Shown here in pieces: positions 27,041 to 36,767 of a stretch of DNA of 64,000 nt. A program made the position numbers and the translations under genes. The stretch is from positions 2,046,001 through 2,110,000 of the forward strand of contig OZ241991.1 of the NCBI GenBank assembly GCA_965204095.1, read 5' to 3'. The notes under the pieces are model-generated. The model was not told the DNA's origin. It did no database searches and saw nothing but the letters and a program-made list of their open reading frames with translations. Numbering within the stretch: position 1 is the stretch's first letter; every line of letters begins with the position of its first letter. This DNA comes from JAPPLB01 sp965204095. Lineage in GTDB: Bacteria; Acidobacteriota; Terriglobia; Bryobacterales; UBA6623.

Positions 27041-28531
27041 TCAAGACGCAACTTTCTTCTTCCTCCTGCGATGAGTAGAAGGAATGTTCATGTCCCCTCG
27101 GTACTTCGCTACCGTCCTGCGCGTCACCGAGATGCCATTCTGGCTGAGAACCTTGCTGATGTAATCGTCAGTAAGAGGATGAGCCAAGTCTTCCTGCTCG
27201 ATCATCCTCTTCACCTTGAGCTTCAACAGCATCAGCGGCATCGTGGCGCCCGCGGGACCTTGCACCGCCTCGGAGAAAAAGAAACGAAGTTCGTAAATCC
27301 CATGTTCCGTGTGCCCGTACTTGTTGGCGACCGCCCGACTGACTGTCGACGGGTGAACGCCGATTTCCTCGGCGACATCCTTGATCATCATCGGGCGCAT
27401 ATGCTCCACGCCATTTGAAAGGAAATCTCGTTGGCGTCGAACGATCGATTCACACACTGAGCGAATTGTCTGTCGCCTCTGCTCTATGTTTCGGAGCAAT
27501 TGAAGAGCCGAATGATAGCGCTCACGAACGTAGTTGCGTACTTCCTTGCTTGCATTCCCTCGGTCGAGAAGCCGTCGATAGCTGCGGTTGAGCCTCAACT
27601 CGGGCAGGTCGTCTTCGTCGAGCACAACGCGAAAACCATTCGCCGACTTGACGAAATAGACGTCAGGCTCGACCAGGCGACTCTCCGATGCTGCGTATCG
27701 CTGTCCGGGGCGCGGGTCGAGCGTCCGGATCAACTCCACCCCTTGCTCAACCTCGTCCAGCGACCTGCCGGCCTTGTGTGCAATGGCCTCGAATTCCTTG
27801 TTCTCGAGTTCGGTTATGAAATCCTTGACGATCGTGGTCGCCATGCCGTCTTCAGTCTCACATTCGCGAAGCTGAATCAACAGGCACTCCTGGAGATCAC
27901 GCGCCGCTACGCCGAGAGGATCGAAGGTCTGTACCAACTCCATAGCCTTCTGCACGTCTTCTGCGGATACGTCAGCCGTTTCCCGAATTTCTTCCAGACT
28001 CGCCGTCAAATAGCCGTCTTCGTTGAGGTTGCCCAGCACGGCTTCCGCCGCCTCCAGCACGGCGTCCGATCCGTGCGACATGCTGAGCTGCCACTCCAGG
28101 TGGTTGACCAACGTCAAGGGTTCAGCCAGGAAGGTTTCAAACGAAGGCCGTTCCGCTGTTTCGTCCGCCGGCGCCCTTGGTCCGGAGTCGAGATAGTCAT
28201 CGAAGAACAAGCCCAGATCGATCTCGCTGAAAGGGTCGTCGCTGACCTCCACGATCGGCTCGTCATCCGTCTCGGAATTGTCACTCTCGCCGGCGGGGTC
28301 CGATGAGCCAACCTCCTCGTCAAGGCCGGACTCCGAGGATGCGTCATACTCCTCGGGGTCGTCCTCTGCCTCCTCACTGATTTCGAGAATCGGGTTCTCG
28401 GACAACTCCTGGTTGATTTCCGTCTTGAGATCCAGCTTGTTGAGCGCCAGCAGTTTGACCAACTGACGCAGGCTTTGAGTTAAGACCGGCTTTTGGGCGA
28501 GTCTAAGGCCGAGCCTTTGCTGCATCAACAT
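27041..28531 (-). CDS. rpoN: RNA polymerase sigma-54 factor
   Basis: 496 residues. The N-terminal region I is rich in Gln and Leu (QQRLGLRLAQKPVLTQSLRQ). An acidic, low-complexity linker covers about 55-105. The core-binding domain follows, then a helix-turn-helix near EEIGVHPSTVSRAVANKYG. The C-terminal RpoN box appears as TRRTVAKYR, which reads the -24 promoter element. Sigma-54 needs AAA+ activators; none is encoded in this window. No good Shine-Dalgarno precedes the ATG at 28531, and an alternative ATG lies two codons inside. Confidence 0.95.
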   Translation of the reverse strand: MLMQQRLGLRLAQKPVLTQSLRQLVKLLALNKLDLKTEINQELSENPILEISEEAEDDPEEYDASSESGLDEEVGSSDPAGESDNSETDDEPIVEVSDDPFSEIDLGLFFDDYLDSGPRAPADETAERPSFETFLAEPLTLVNHLEWQLSMSHGSDAVLEAAEAVLGNLNEDGYLTASLEEIRETADVSAEDVQKAMELVQTFDPLGVAARDLQECLLIQLRECETEDGMATTIVKDFITELENKEFEAIAHKAGRSLDEVEQGVELIRTLDPRPGQRYAASESRLVEPDVYFVKSANGFRVVLDEDDLPELRLNRSYRRLLDRGNASKEVRNYVRERYHSALQLLRNIEQRRQTIRSVCESIVRRQRDFLSNGVEHMRPMMIKDVAEEIGVHPSTVSRAVANKYGHTEHGIYELRFFFSEAVQGPAGATMPLMLLKLKVKRMIEQEDLAHPLTDDYISKVLSQNGISVTRRTVAKYRGDMNIPSTHRRRKKKVAS

Positions 28532-28794
28532 GAGAGGGCCGGTCGCACACGGTGAGTGGCAATTAGTATACCAATCGCCTCAGAACGAACCGCAGGACAT
28601 AGAGCCGCGGGCAAGTGGCCGCACTACAGAAGGAAAATACAGCGAAGAGCCTCGGCGTCAAGTCCTACAAAATCGCTTGCTGTGACCGCATGAGAGGTGC
28701 AAGTGGAAGCAGGAGGGGCCGTCCAGCCTGCCCGAATACGAAAACCCGCCATGAGACCTCGAACCTGAGATCCGCGGCCCTTGCCGCGGCCCAT

Positions 28795-29598
28795 TCAGGG
28801 GCCTCTTCGGGCCGGCGTTTCCTGACTCCAGGACGCCTCGTCTTCGGCCTGATCTTGATCCATCATCGGACGAATGCCGAAACGGAACGAGTCCCCCAGG
28901 TAGACGCGGCGCACTTCCGGATCGGACTCCAGGTTCTCCGGAGTACCCGAGCGGAAGACTTCACCATTGTGGATGATGTACGCCCGATCCGTTACGCTGA
29001 GCGTCTCTCGGACGTTGTGATCGGTGACCAGAATGCCGATCCCGGACTTTCTGAGCCTCGATATGATTTTTTGCAGTTCCAGCACCTGCTTGGGGTCGAT
29101 GCCGGAGAAAGGTTCGTCCAGCAACAGGAAACGGGGAGAGATCACCAGCGAACGCGCGATCTCGACGCGTCGCCGCTCGCCACCGGAGAGTTGATACCCG
29201 CGGTTGCGCCGAACCGTTTCCAAACCGAGTTCGTCAATGAGGCCGTCGAGACGCAGCCGCCGCTCACGACGGCTGATCTTGAGCGTTTGCAGGATTGCCA
29301 GAATGTTTTCTTCGACGGTAAGCTTGCGAAAAATCGACGGCTCCTGCGGCAGGTAGCTGATTCCGAGTCGGGCCCGCTCGTACATCGGCGCATCCGCGAT
29401 GTCCTTGCCGTCATAGATGACCCGGCCCGAATCGGGGCTGATCAGTCCCACAATCATGTGGAACGAGGTGGTCTTTCCGGCGCCGTTCGGCCCCAGCAGG
29501 CCGACCACTTCCCCCGGATGGACGCTGAGAGAGACCTCTCGCACCACGCGGCGGCCGCGATAGCTCTTGGATACTCTTTCCGTACCGAGGCGGCTCAT
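28795..29598 (-). CDS. lptB: Lipopolysaccharide export ABC transporter ATP-binding protein LptB
   Basis: 267 residues. Walker A GPNGAGKTT (about 36-44), the Q-loop in YLPQEPSIFRKLTVEEN, signature LSGGERRR, Walker B LLLDEPFSGID, and switch His in TDHNVRE are all present. LptB powers extraction of lipopolysaccharide from the inner membrane by LptFG. The C-terminal tail past about 245 is longer than in E. coli and charged. It lies 19 bases after the LptC/LptA-like gene and 263 bases before rpoN; that gap shows no clear signal. Confidence 0.93.
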   Translation of the reverse strand: MSRLGTERVSKSYRGRRVVREVSLSVHPGEVVGLLGPNGAGKTTSFHMIVGLISPDSGRVIYDGKDIADAPMYERARLGISYLPQEPSIFRKLTVEENILAILQTLKISRRERRLRLDGLIDELGLETVRRNRGYQLSGGERRRVEIARSLVISPRFLLLDEPFSGIDPKQVLELQKIISRLRKSGIGILVTDHNVRETLSVTDRAYIIHNGEVFRSGTPENLESDPEVRRVYLGDSFRFGIRPMMDQDQAEDEASWSQETPARRGP

Positions 29599-29617
29599 CC
29601 GAAGGAGCAGTAGAAAC

Positions 29618-31894
29618 CTAGGGCGATTTGCGCCTCAGGGTGCGGGCGCGCTCCTGTGAGCTGCCCTGAACGAGCAGCCTATCATCGTCGAGATAGTAGG
29701 TCAATCGCGCACCTTCGGTCAGCCCTCGGCGTCCATCCTGAACAGAGGCCGGCTCCCCGATGAGGATCACCTTAGATTCCCTGGGGTAGTATTCCGCATC
29801 CCGGCCGGCTCCTTGGCGGGCATCGGAGGCGCCGCTTTGGATGATCCGAACGTTTCCCGTTGCGAACGCTTTCTCAAGCCGGTTCCGGGAACCGGTTTCT
29901 TCGTCGGAGCCCAGATGCCCCTCCAGTCGATCCGAAGTGACAATCAGGTCGGCGCGCCGCAACTCCGCCGAACCGACGTAGACCATCAGCTTCTCCTCCT
30001 CGTCGTAGTCGAGGGAAGCCGAACGAATACAGACCCGTTCCGCGGCGGGTCTGTCATTCGCATCCGGCCTGCTGCCGTTCGCCGATTCGGTCAGGTAGTT
30101 GACCACATTTCCTTCCGCCCGCAGATTTTTCGCCGGTTTGTCAATCCGAATCATGTCGGCCTCGAGCCGATTCTGTTCCTGCCAAAGACGTGCTTGTCCA
30201 CTGAGGATGAGAACGCCGGAATCCCGCAGGGAGGTGATCTCTTCGGCGCTCGAGAAAACGGGTTGGCCAGGAGCGAAGAAACCGTTCGCCTCCTCTCGGG
30301 ACGCCGTTTCAGTCGAGGCTTCGGTGAAGCTAGACGAGGCTCGGCCGCGAGCCTCGTAGTCACCCGTATTCTCGTCGAACAGGATGCGGTCGCCCCGAAT
30401 CGCGCCCGAAAGATCCCAAACATGCGCATCAGTGCTCAACGCGATTTCATTGCCGGCCGGATCAAATACCGCCTCGCCCGCACGGCCCTGGCGGTGCCCC
30501 CGCTGGAAGCCGAATCCGTTCCACTGCTTCAGGAGCCGCGCCTCACCGGTTCCAGGATCGAAACTGCTCTCGAACGCCTCACTCCAGGTCTTCAACGGCG
30601 GGTGTTCGGCGGTCACCTCATCAGCCCCGGGGATGCTCTCTACCATGACCTTGCCGTTTGCCTTCAGATACTCGAGGCGGTTGCCCTCCCCGTAGATGCC
30701 CTGGATGCGGTCCGCTTCCAGTTGCCGCCGAACGCCTGTCTCGTCGGCCGGCTCCAGATCGAGACGGCCGCGAGTGAGGGCAGAGAGTGTTTGGAGGTCT
30801 TCACCGTTGTCGGCCATTCTCACCTCGATCGAGTCGGCCCGCAAGCGGCGAAGACCGATTCCCCGGGAAGCCGCAGGGTGATCTTCAACCTGCGCTTGAT
30901 TGCGCAAATTTACCCTTCGCAGCAGGCTTTCCATCGATCCGGGACGCGTTTCGTAATAAAGGTCAATGCGATCTCCCCAGGCCCGCAGCCGCGAAGACCC
31001 GCTCCGGGACTGCAACGTGGCCGCTCCCGTGGCAGTGACCTTATCAAGCATCTGGTCTTCAGTCAGGGCCACGTCGAGCCGCCGGGAGGCGTACTGCACC
31101 GTCCGGTTCCCTTGATGGTCCGAGCCCTTCACCTCCCAGGCCTCCACCCATCGTGCCCGGCCTTGGTCAAGGTGCACGAAGGCTCGTTCGGCCTCGAGCC
31201 GCTCAGAGCCTCGCTCAACGGAGACGACGCCGTTCAGCTCAACGATCTGAGCATCCTCGCGGAAGATCATCGTCCCTGCTCGAACTTGAGCCGGCGGACG
31301 CCCGTCCTCGCTGAACCGCTCGAGAAACACGTCCGATTCCATGCGAAAGAAGCGCTGCGCCGGATCATAGAACGCTCCCGTCGAATGTCCCCGTCCTCCG
31401 CCGAACTCGTACTCGGCGTGTCTCTCCGTAGAGCAGATGCCCGTCTTGCTCTCGAATGTCACTCCGGACGTGTGAATGCGCGTCGGTACGTTGCCGGCCT
31501 GCCGGGATTGAGAAGGGATCGCCAGCGTGATCGACACCTCGCCTTCGCTATAGAGTTGCTCCTTACGCGTATCGAACAGGGCCGCGGGAGTCTCCACAAG
31601 ATCGTATGTGCCGCGGTCGCCGTGCAGAATCCTGAGCTCTACGTCCTCCAGGTCCAACACAAGGCTGTCGTTCGATTGACGCAGGCCCCCTGCCGTGATC
31701 TCGATCGCCCGTTCGCTCCCTGACGACTGCGACCAACTCCACCGGCCCGACTGCGTATTGAGGTCCGACGGAATCGTATCCGGTTCTGCGACACGGATCC
31801 TGAGGTTTGTTTCTCGAGTATCGATGTAATCGGAGATGACCGCGGCGACCATCACCCCGACACCGAGCAGCAGGAGGAATCGGAGGGTCTTCAT
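29618..31894 (-). CDS. LPS export protein with LptC-like and LptA/OstA-like regions
   Basis: 758 residues, much longer than LptC or LptA alone. The N-terminus MKTLRFLLLLGVGVMVAAVISDYI is a single membrane anchor or signal as in LptC. The rest is a series of beta-strand repeats (LEDVELRI, GTYDLV, GEVSITL, GAATLQSRSG, ANGKVMVES, GQARLWQEQNRLEADMIRID, GNVRIIQSG) typical of beta-jellyroll LptC/LptA/LptD-N domains. It probably forms an extended periplasmic bridge for lipopolysaccharide, combining LptC and LptA jobs; this fusion reading is inference. Its position directly upstream of lptB supports it. Confidence 0.85.
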   Translation of the reverse strand: MKTLRFLLLLGVGVMVAAVISDYIDTRETNLRIRVAEPDTIPSDLNTQSGRWSWSQSSGSERAIEITAGGLRQSNDSLVLDLEDVELRILHGDRGTYDLVETPAALFDTRKEQLYSEGEVSITLAIPSQSRQAGNVPTRIHTSGVTFESKTGICSTERHAEYEFGGGRGHSTGAFYDPAQRFFRMESDVFLERFSEDGRPPAQVRAGTMIFREDAQIVELNGVVSVERGSERLEAERAFVHLDQGRARWVEAWEVKGSDHQGNRTVQYASRRLDVALTEDQMLDKVTATGAATLQSRSGSSRLRAWGDRIDLYYETRPGSMESLLRRVNLRNQAQVEDHPAASRGIGLRRLRADSIEVRMADNGEDLQTLSALTRGRLDLEPADETGVRRQLEADRIQGIYGEGNRLEYLKANGKVMVESIPGADEVTAEHPPLKTWSEAFESSFDPGTGEARLLKQWNGFGFQRGHRQGRAGEAVFDPAGNEIALSTDAHVWDLSGAIRGDRILFDENTGDYEARGRASSSFTEASTETASREEANGFFAPGQPVFSSAEEITSLRDSGVLILSGQARLWQEQNRLEADMIRIDKPAKNLRAEGNVVNYLTESANGSRPDANDRPAAERVCIRSASLDYDEEEKLMVYVGSAELRRADLIVTSDRLEGHLGSDEETGSRNRLEKAFATGNVRIIQSGASDARQGAGRDAEYYPRESKVILIGEPASVQDGRRGLTEGARLTYYLDDDRLLVQGSSQERARTLRRKSP

Positions 31895-32036
31895 GGCCGG
31901 CCGAAGAGTCGGGGAGACAGCTCAGACTGAAGTGTCTTCGGGGTTGGGATGCTTCCCTGTTGCCGCAGGCTCGTTCGCTGGTCTAAGAATAACAGACCGG
32001 CGGTCTCCAACCGTGACGGTCAATCCGGGGGAACCA

Positions 32037-32241
32037 AGCCTGCATTTCTTACCACCCGACGGTCGAAGCACGCGATACGACCGCCATGACTTCGTTGCGC
32101 TTGCTTGCCGTGCTCAACGTACTGTTCAAGTACGCCTGCGCGCGCCAAGCGGCTCGCGCCTTTTTCCTCCGCCCGGCTTGCGCCTAGTCCTGACGGCCCT
32201 CTCACCCACTTCGCCTCGCCGCGTGGTGAGATATACAGGCT
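32037..32241. repeat. Short TIR repeat with 24-bp insert (about 203 bp class), copy S2
   Basis: The ends AGCCTGCATTTCTTACCAC and GTGGTGAGATATACAGGCT are inverted repeats. The interior matches the 179-bp class (CATGACTTCGTTGCGCTTGC, CAACGTACTGTTCAAGTACG) plus a block TTTTTCCTCCGCCCGGCTTG inside the right GC-rich module. The copy at 59086-59290 has the same length and insert. It lies between the LptC-like gene and the enolase-superfamily gene. Confidence 0.88.
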
Positions 32242-32342
32242 ACCGTGACCCCCGCTTTCGGGGTCCACGGATTTCCCTTGGGCTTGCTCCATCGGCTGAG
32301 CACCGGCTCGGCTCGAATCCCGCAGGGACGCTCCGGCTGTGT

Positions 32343-33569
32343 TTACCAGTTCGTCACCGACCCATCCGGCCGAAAGTACATCGGAATCGGCCGTGCGTAT
32401 TCGGTTATCTCAGACACCAGATCCAGCCGCTCCGCATCGAACTCCACCCCAAGCCCCGGCCGGTCGTTCGGCCACATCTTGCCGTCGCGGAAGTCGTAGC
32501 ATTGCGGCAAGTGAGGCAGTTCGGACTTGCCGTCGCCGGTCATCTCCATCATCGCCGGCCCCGAGAAGGCCCCGCAACAATGCACAAGCGCCGCCTCGCC
32601 AATCGGTCCGGTGAAGTGGGGGATCAGCCCCACATAGTGTGTCTCGCACAAGGCCGCGATCTTCATGAACTCAGTGATGCCTCCCGAGTTCGGGATGCTC
32701 ACGCGCGAGTAGTCCATCCAGTTGTTTTCGATCAGCTCGTTCACGTCCCAGCGGTCACCAAAATGCTCACCCACGGCGATCGGCACGTTCACCTTCTCGC
32801 GGATCGTCTCATACACGGCGACGTTTTCCGAGCGAATCAGGTCCTCCACGAAATAGGGCGCCAGATCTTCGATCAGCGAGCTCAACCGTACCGCGTCCGC
32901 CACGTCCAAGCGCGTGTGATAGTCAATCGCCCAGTCGCCGTCGGCCCCAACGCCTTCGCGAATCTCCTGGCAGCGCCGGTACGTCTCGTCCACCATGCGC
33001 TGGGAGATGAACCCCTCGTTGGAATCGACAGCGGGTCCGGCCACGCTGGTGCGAAAGGCGCGGAAGCCTGCTTCCATGCAGGCGCGAGCCGTTTCCTTGA
33101 GGCTCCCCTGGCGCGGGTATCCGGTCGAGTAGCACTCGATATGGTCGCGCGTCAAACCGCCCAATAGTTCGTAGACAGGGACGCCGAGCGCCTTGCCCTT
33201 GATGTCCCACAGGGCCATGTCGAGACCGCCCAGCGCATGAACCTTCTCGCGGCCGGGCGGATAGAAGTAGCCGCGATACATGACTTGCCAGAGGTGCTCG
33301 ATTCGCGCCGGATCCTCACCGATGATCATGGCCCCGAGCTGCTCGACCGTATCCTTCGAGCCGCCCTCGCCGATCCCGGTGATACCCTGGTCGGTCTCCA
33401 CCGTGATCACGTTGCTGCTCTGATTGAAGATCGGCCGGCCCCGAGGGTCGTAGTAATAGCGGACGCGCGTGATCTTCATCTTCGGCAGCGCGCCCCTCGC
33501 CGGCTCCTCCCCGCCCAGAAGCGCGCCTGCTGCCAAGGCGGATGATTTCAACAGCGACCGACGTTGCAT
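32343..33569 (-). CDS. Mandelate racemase / muconate lactonizing enzyme-family protein, Tat-type signal
   Basis: 408 residues of the enolase superfamily. The N-terminus MQRRSLLKSSALAAGALLGG is a Tat-like signal, unusual for this mostly cytosolic family. The capping domain (about 30-155) includes GIGEGG and LGGLDMALWDIKGKALG. Metal-binding acids of the barrel are recognisable: Asp in DWAIDYHTR, Glu in YFVEDLIRSEN, Glu in IAVGEHFG, with His in PHFTGPIG as a possible catalytic base. The DYHTR pattern recalls acid-sugar dehydratases (D-mannonate/galactonate type). Specific substrate unknown. Confidence 0.87.
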   Translation of the reverse strand: MQRRSLLKSSALAAGALLGGEEPARGALPKMKITRVRYYYDPRGRPIFNQSSNVITVETDQGITGIGEGGSKDTVEQLGAMIIGEDPARIEHLWQVMYRGYFYPPGREKVHALGGLDMALWDIKGKALGVPVYELLGGLTRDHIECYSTGYPRQGSLKETARACMEAGFRAFRTSVAGPAVDSNEGFISQRMVDETYRRCQEIREGVGADGDWAIDYHTRLDVADAVRLSSLIEDLAPYFVEDLIRSENVAVYETIREKVNVPIAVGEHFGDRWDVNELIENNWMDYSRVSIPNSGGITEFMKIAALCETHYVGLIPHFTGPIGEAALVHCCGAFSGPAMMEMTGDGKSELPHLPQCYDFRDGKMWPNDRPGLGVEFDAERLDLVSEITEYARPIPMYFRPDGSVTNW

Positions 33570-33894
33570 GTGAGGGATTGTATCGCTGTACGCGCCGGGT
33601 TGGCTAACCGGGCGACCCTGTATCGCCGGAGCCGGAATCGCTTCACCCCCTCGATTCCCGAGGAACTTCCTGCAGACTGCTCAAAGAGGCTCAGGCAAGG
33701 AATCAATCTCTCTCCCGGACCCTCACAACAAGCTGCCGCTAGCCTGCGCCTTCAAGCTGCCGAGATCGACGACGATGACGCTCTAACCACCGACCTCGAC
33801 ACGGGTCTTGCGAATTGCACTGGAACGGCCCTCGGAAAAAGTCACGGCAGAATCGTATCTCCGGTTTCCGCACGCCTGAGTACGAAGGGCTTTG
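33570..33894. other. Intergenic, nothing recognised
   Basis: 325 bases between two minus-strand genes. A frame of about 119 codons crosses it on the plus strand, but its product has no resemblance to any protein and overlaps the ABC-F stop, so it is not called. No repeat-family end was seen. Confidence 0.4.
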
Positions 33895-35847
33895 TCACGC
33901 TTCCGATTCCAACTTTTCGGTGAGTTGAGCCCACTCCTGCTCATGGTCCTCCGCCGCCGCCCGCAGATGTTCCATCCGCGTCACGATTCCTGCCGATTGC
34001 TGGTGGTTTTTCGAATTCGCCACGAGGCTTTCCTGCAGCTCGCCGATCTCGCTCTCGATACGGCTGATCTCGTTTTCCAGGTCTGCGACACGCGCCCGCA
34101 GCTTCTCCGCCTGGATCGGGTTCATCCGCCGCTTTTTCGGCGCGTCGCCGTTCCGGCGAGCCTGCTCATTCTCGGTGAACTGCAGCGCGGCCTTGAGAGA
34201 TTCACTGACGTCTTCGCCGGGCGTCCGTTCGCCCGGCTCCGCCGCACGGCCGGCCTGCCACAGGTAGTCCTCGTAGTTGCCCAGATAGGCAACCACCTCG
34301 CCTCCGCCGATCGCGAACACTTTTGACGCCAGCTTGTCGATGAAGTAACGGTCGTGGGAAACAAACGCCACCGTCCCGGTAAAGTCAAGCAGCGCGTTGA
34401 GCAGAACGTCCTTGGCGCGCATGTCGAGGTGGTTCGTCGGCTCGTCAAGCAGCAGAAAGTTGCTCGGCTTGACCAGCACCCGCGCCAGCGCATAGCGGTT
34501 CCGTTCTCCGCCCGACAGCACTCCGATCGGCTTGTAGACGTCATCACCCGAAAACAGGAAGCAGCCCAGCAGCCCCCGCAACTCGCTGTCACTCGAGCGT
34601 GGCACGAGCCGCGTCAAATCGTCGAGAATACGCGCCTCCGGGTCGAGCGCCTTGTATTGATCCTGTGCGAAGTAATCGATCCCGACCTTGTGACCGATCG
34701 TTTGCGTTCCCGCCGACAGCGGCTCCTCGCTGGCGAGCATCCGGATCAAGGTGGACTTCCCGGCCCCGTTTTCTCCCACCAGGGCGATCCGGTCGCCGCG
34801 CTCGATCGTGAAGTTCACGTCCTTCAGCACTTCCAGCGAACCGTAGCTTTTCGCCACGCCGCGAAACTGCGCCACGACTCGGCCGCTGCCTGCGGGCTGT
34901 GGAAACTTGAAGTGAATCGTCTGCGTTTCCCGCGGCACCTCGATGCGCTCGATCTTCTCCAGTTCCTTGATCCGGCTCTGCACTTGCGCCGCCTTCGTCG
35001 CTTGGTACCGGAAGCGGTTGATAAACGTTTCGAGGTGGTGAATCCGGTCCTGCTGATTCCTGTACGCAGCCTTGATCTGCTCGAGCCGCTCGCGCTTCTG
35101 GCCCTGATACTTGGAGTAGTTGCCCGTATAGAAGTTGACCTTCCGGTTCCACACCTCGATGATCTTCCTGACCGTCACATCGAGAAAGTAACGGTCGTGC
35201 GAGACCACCAGAAACGCGTAAGGGTAACTCCCCAGGTACTCTTCCAGCCAGTTCCGCGCTTCGAGATCCAGGTGGTTCGTGGGCTCGTCGAGCAGCAGCA
35301 GGTTGGGCTTCTCGAGCAGCAGCTTGGCCAGCGCGATGCGCATCTGCCAACCGCCGGAAAACTCCTCGATCGGCCGCTCCCAGTCATGCTTGGGAAAAGC
35401 CAACCCGTCGAGGACGGTCCCCACCTGCGCTTCCTTCGTGTAGCCGTCGAGCGCCTGATAGCGGTCGATCACCCACTGGAACCGATCCGTCACGGCTCCG
35501 TATTCGGCGCTGTCCGGGTCCAGTTCACTCATCTTGCGGGCCAGGTCTTCCTGCTCTTTCTCAAGCGCAATGGCCTCGTCGAACACGCTCAGGCACTCGT
35601 CGAACAGCTTCCGCCCGGCCAGGCTCAGCCCGTCTTGCGGCAGATAGCCGATCTGCAAGCCCCTCTGCCGCGTCATCCCGCCTGCATCGAGGCGCTCGGT
35701 CCCGGCCAGGATTTTCAGCAGCGTCGTCTTGCCGCTGCCATTCTCCCCGACGATGCCAATGCGGTCTTGCGGTCCGACAAGCCAATCCAGCCCCTCGAAC
35801 AAAGCCTGCCCGCCGTAGCGCATCGCCCCGCCGGAAATCTGAATCAT
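33895..35847 (-). CDS. ABC-F family ATPase (Uup/EttA-like)
   Basis: 650 residues with two ATP-binding cassettes and no membrane domain. First cassette: GENGSGKTT, FSGGWQMR, LLLDEPTNHLD. A charged helical linker (about 230-310: KYQGQKRERLEQIKAAYRNQ) is the P-site tRNA interaction motif region. Second cassette: GENGAGKST, LSGGERNR, LLLDEPTNHLD. A C-terminal coiled coil (about 575-650) is typical of the Uup subgroup. ABC-F proteins act on ribosomes in translation or antibiotic protection; Uup-like members are also linked to genome stability. A housekeeping role is likelier than resistance. Confidence 0.9.
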   Translation of the reverse strand: MIQISGGAMRYGGQALFEGLDWLVGPQDRIGIVGENGSGKTTLLKILAGTERLDAGGMTRQRGLQIGYLPQDGLSLAGRKLFDECLSVFDEAIALEKEQEDLARKMSELDPDSAEYGAVTDRFQWVIDRYQALDGYTKEAQVGTVLDGLAFPKHDWERPIEEFSGGWQMRIALAKLLLEKPNLLLLDEPTNHLDLEARNWLEEYLGSYPYAFLVVSHDRYFLDVTVRKIIEVWNRKVNFYTGNYSKYQGQKRERLEQIKAAYRNQQDRIHHLETFINRFRYQATKAAQVQSRIKELEKIERIEVPRETQTIHFKFPQPAGSGRVVAQFRGVAKSYGSLEVLKDVNFTIERGDRIALVGENGAGKSTLIRMLASEEPLSAGTQTIGHKVGIDYFAQDQYKALDPEARILDDLTRLVPRSSDSELRGLLGCFLFSGDDVYKPIGVLSGGERNRYALARVLVKPSNFLLLDEPTNHLDMRAKDVLLNALLDFTGTVAFVSHDRYFIDKLASKVFAIGGGEVVAYLGNYEDYLWQAGRAAEPGERTPGEDVSESLKAALQFTENEQARRNGDAPKKRRMNPIQAEKLRARVADLENEISRIESEIGELQESLVANSKNHQQSAGIVTRMEHLRAAAEDHEQEWAQLTEKLESEA

Positions 35848-36064
35848 GCCTCTAGTTTATCGTCGAAGCTATGGAGCTCCGTCTCCGCAGACATGGAGCT
35901 CGTTCCTGAATCGCGGATTCCTTGCCACACCCATCCACAGGAACACTCACAGGAAGAAACGGAGACGGGGATGTCAATCCACAGACACGCTTCTATCAGA
36001 CGCGGAAAACAATCAGTTTTCTACCTGCCACTCCCAACCCGTCTGCTAACTTGTAAACAATGAC

Positions 36065-36496
36065 ATGAGCCCCGGACTCCAAAGCATGCTCACGCGTGTG
36101 ATCGCGCTCATCGTGATCAGCGCGCTGCTCCCGTGGCCGGGACTCCTCAGCGCCGCCGCCTCTGACGACGACCGCTGCGAACGCCACGGCCGCAGTTGCC
36201 AGTGCGTCGAGATGTGCCGGCTCGAAGAGAAAGAGCAGCACACCAAAGCCGAGGCGCCAAGCTGCCATCGCGAAACCCAACAGCGCACAGCAACACCCAA
36301 GCCGGAAACGGGTTGCCGCATGACCCGTTGCGGCGCCAACGACGCGGCCCGGGCTCAAAGCTCCGACCCCTCGACACCACCGCTTCCGCAGCACCAGCTC
36401 GGCGCCCCCGGGGCTTCCGAACAAGCCCTGCCCGCCAACGCCGAAACAGAGGCCCCGGCATTCGCCGCCCCGCCTCACCCTCCCCCCAGAGCCTGA
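36065..36496 (+). CDS. Small secreted Cys-rich, Pro/Ala-rich protein
   Basis: About 143 residues; an internal Met at codon 8 is an equally good start. A signal peptide (VIALIVISALLPWPGLLSAA) is followed by a Cys-rich part: CERHGRSCQCVEMC, then single Cys-His pairs, SCHRE and GCRMTRCG. The tail is disordered, rich in Pro, Ala and Glu. I recognise no named family. The Cys/His pattern and position directly upstream of the TonB receptor at 36.6 kb suggest a periplasmic metal-binding partner, possibly for copper; this is inference. Gap to the receptor is about 95 bases on the same strand. Confidence 0.6.
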   Translation: MSPGLQSMLTRVIALIVISALLPWPGLLSAAASDDDRCERHGRSCQCVEMCRLEEKEQHTKAEAPSCHRETQQRTATPKPETGCRMTRCGANDAARAQSSDPSTPPLPQHQLGAPGASEQALPANAETEAPAFAAPPHPPPRA

Positions 36497-36611
36497 CCTG
36501 ATTCCGTCGCATCTTCAACGGCCGGCGCGCCAACGGCGGGCCCGGTTTCAGCTATTCGCAATCAGTTCAGTTTGGGAGGAGGTTTCCATTCATGAAGCCC
36601 TTAGCAGCCCG

Positions 36612-36767
36612 TAGTAGAAAAGCCGTGACTCGTGTTTCGCGCCTCGTGTCTCGTGAAAACCATTGGTGGAGGCCTCGTTCGCTCCAGAAGAAATGTCTGA
36701 CGGCCCTCTCACGCCTGCCTGCAGCAGGCAGGCGCTTCACCTCTCCGCGTGGTGAGACATGCAGGCT
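36612..36767 (-). repeat. Truncated long TIR repeat inside the receptor 5' end, copy L4
   Basis: It contains the heptad run (CGTGTTTCG / CGTGTCTCGTG on this strand), the TTCGCTCCAGAAGAAATGTC module, the CTCTCACGC module and a right end GTGGTGAGACATGCAGGCT. The outer left end and part of the interior are missing. It lies between the receptor start codon and its signal-peptide core and is open in the same frame, so translation adds about 52 repeat-encoded residues before the hydrophobic segment. Confidence 0.78.

Noticed and set aside
29813..31723. 636-codon frame antisense to the LptC-like gene
   Set aside because: Same shadow effect; no domains, and the sense gene fits the conserved lptB-rpoN context.
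33564..33923. 119-codon plus-strand frame between the enolase-superfamily and ABC-F genes
   Set aside because: No family resemblance, no ribosome site, and it overlaps the ends of both neighbours.
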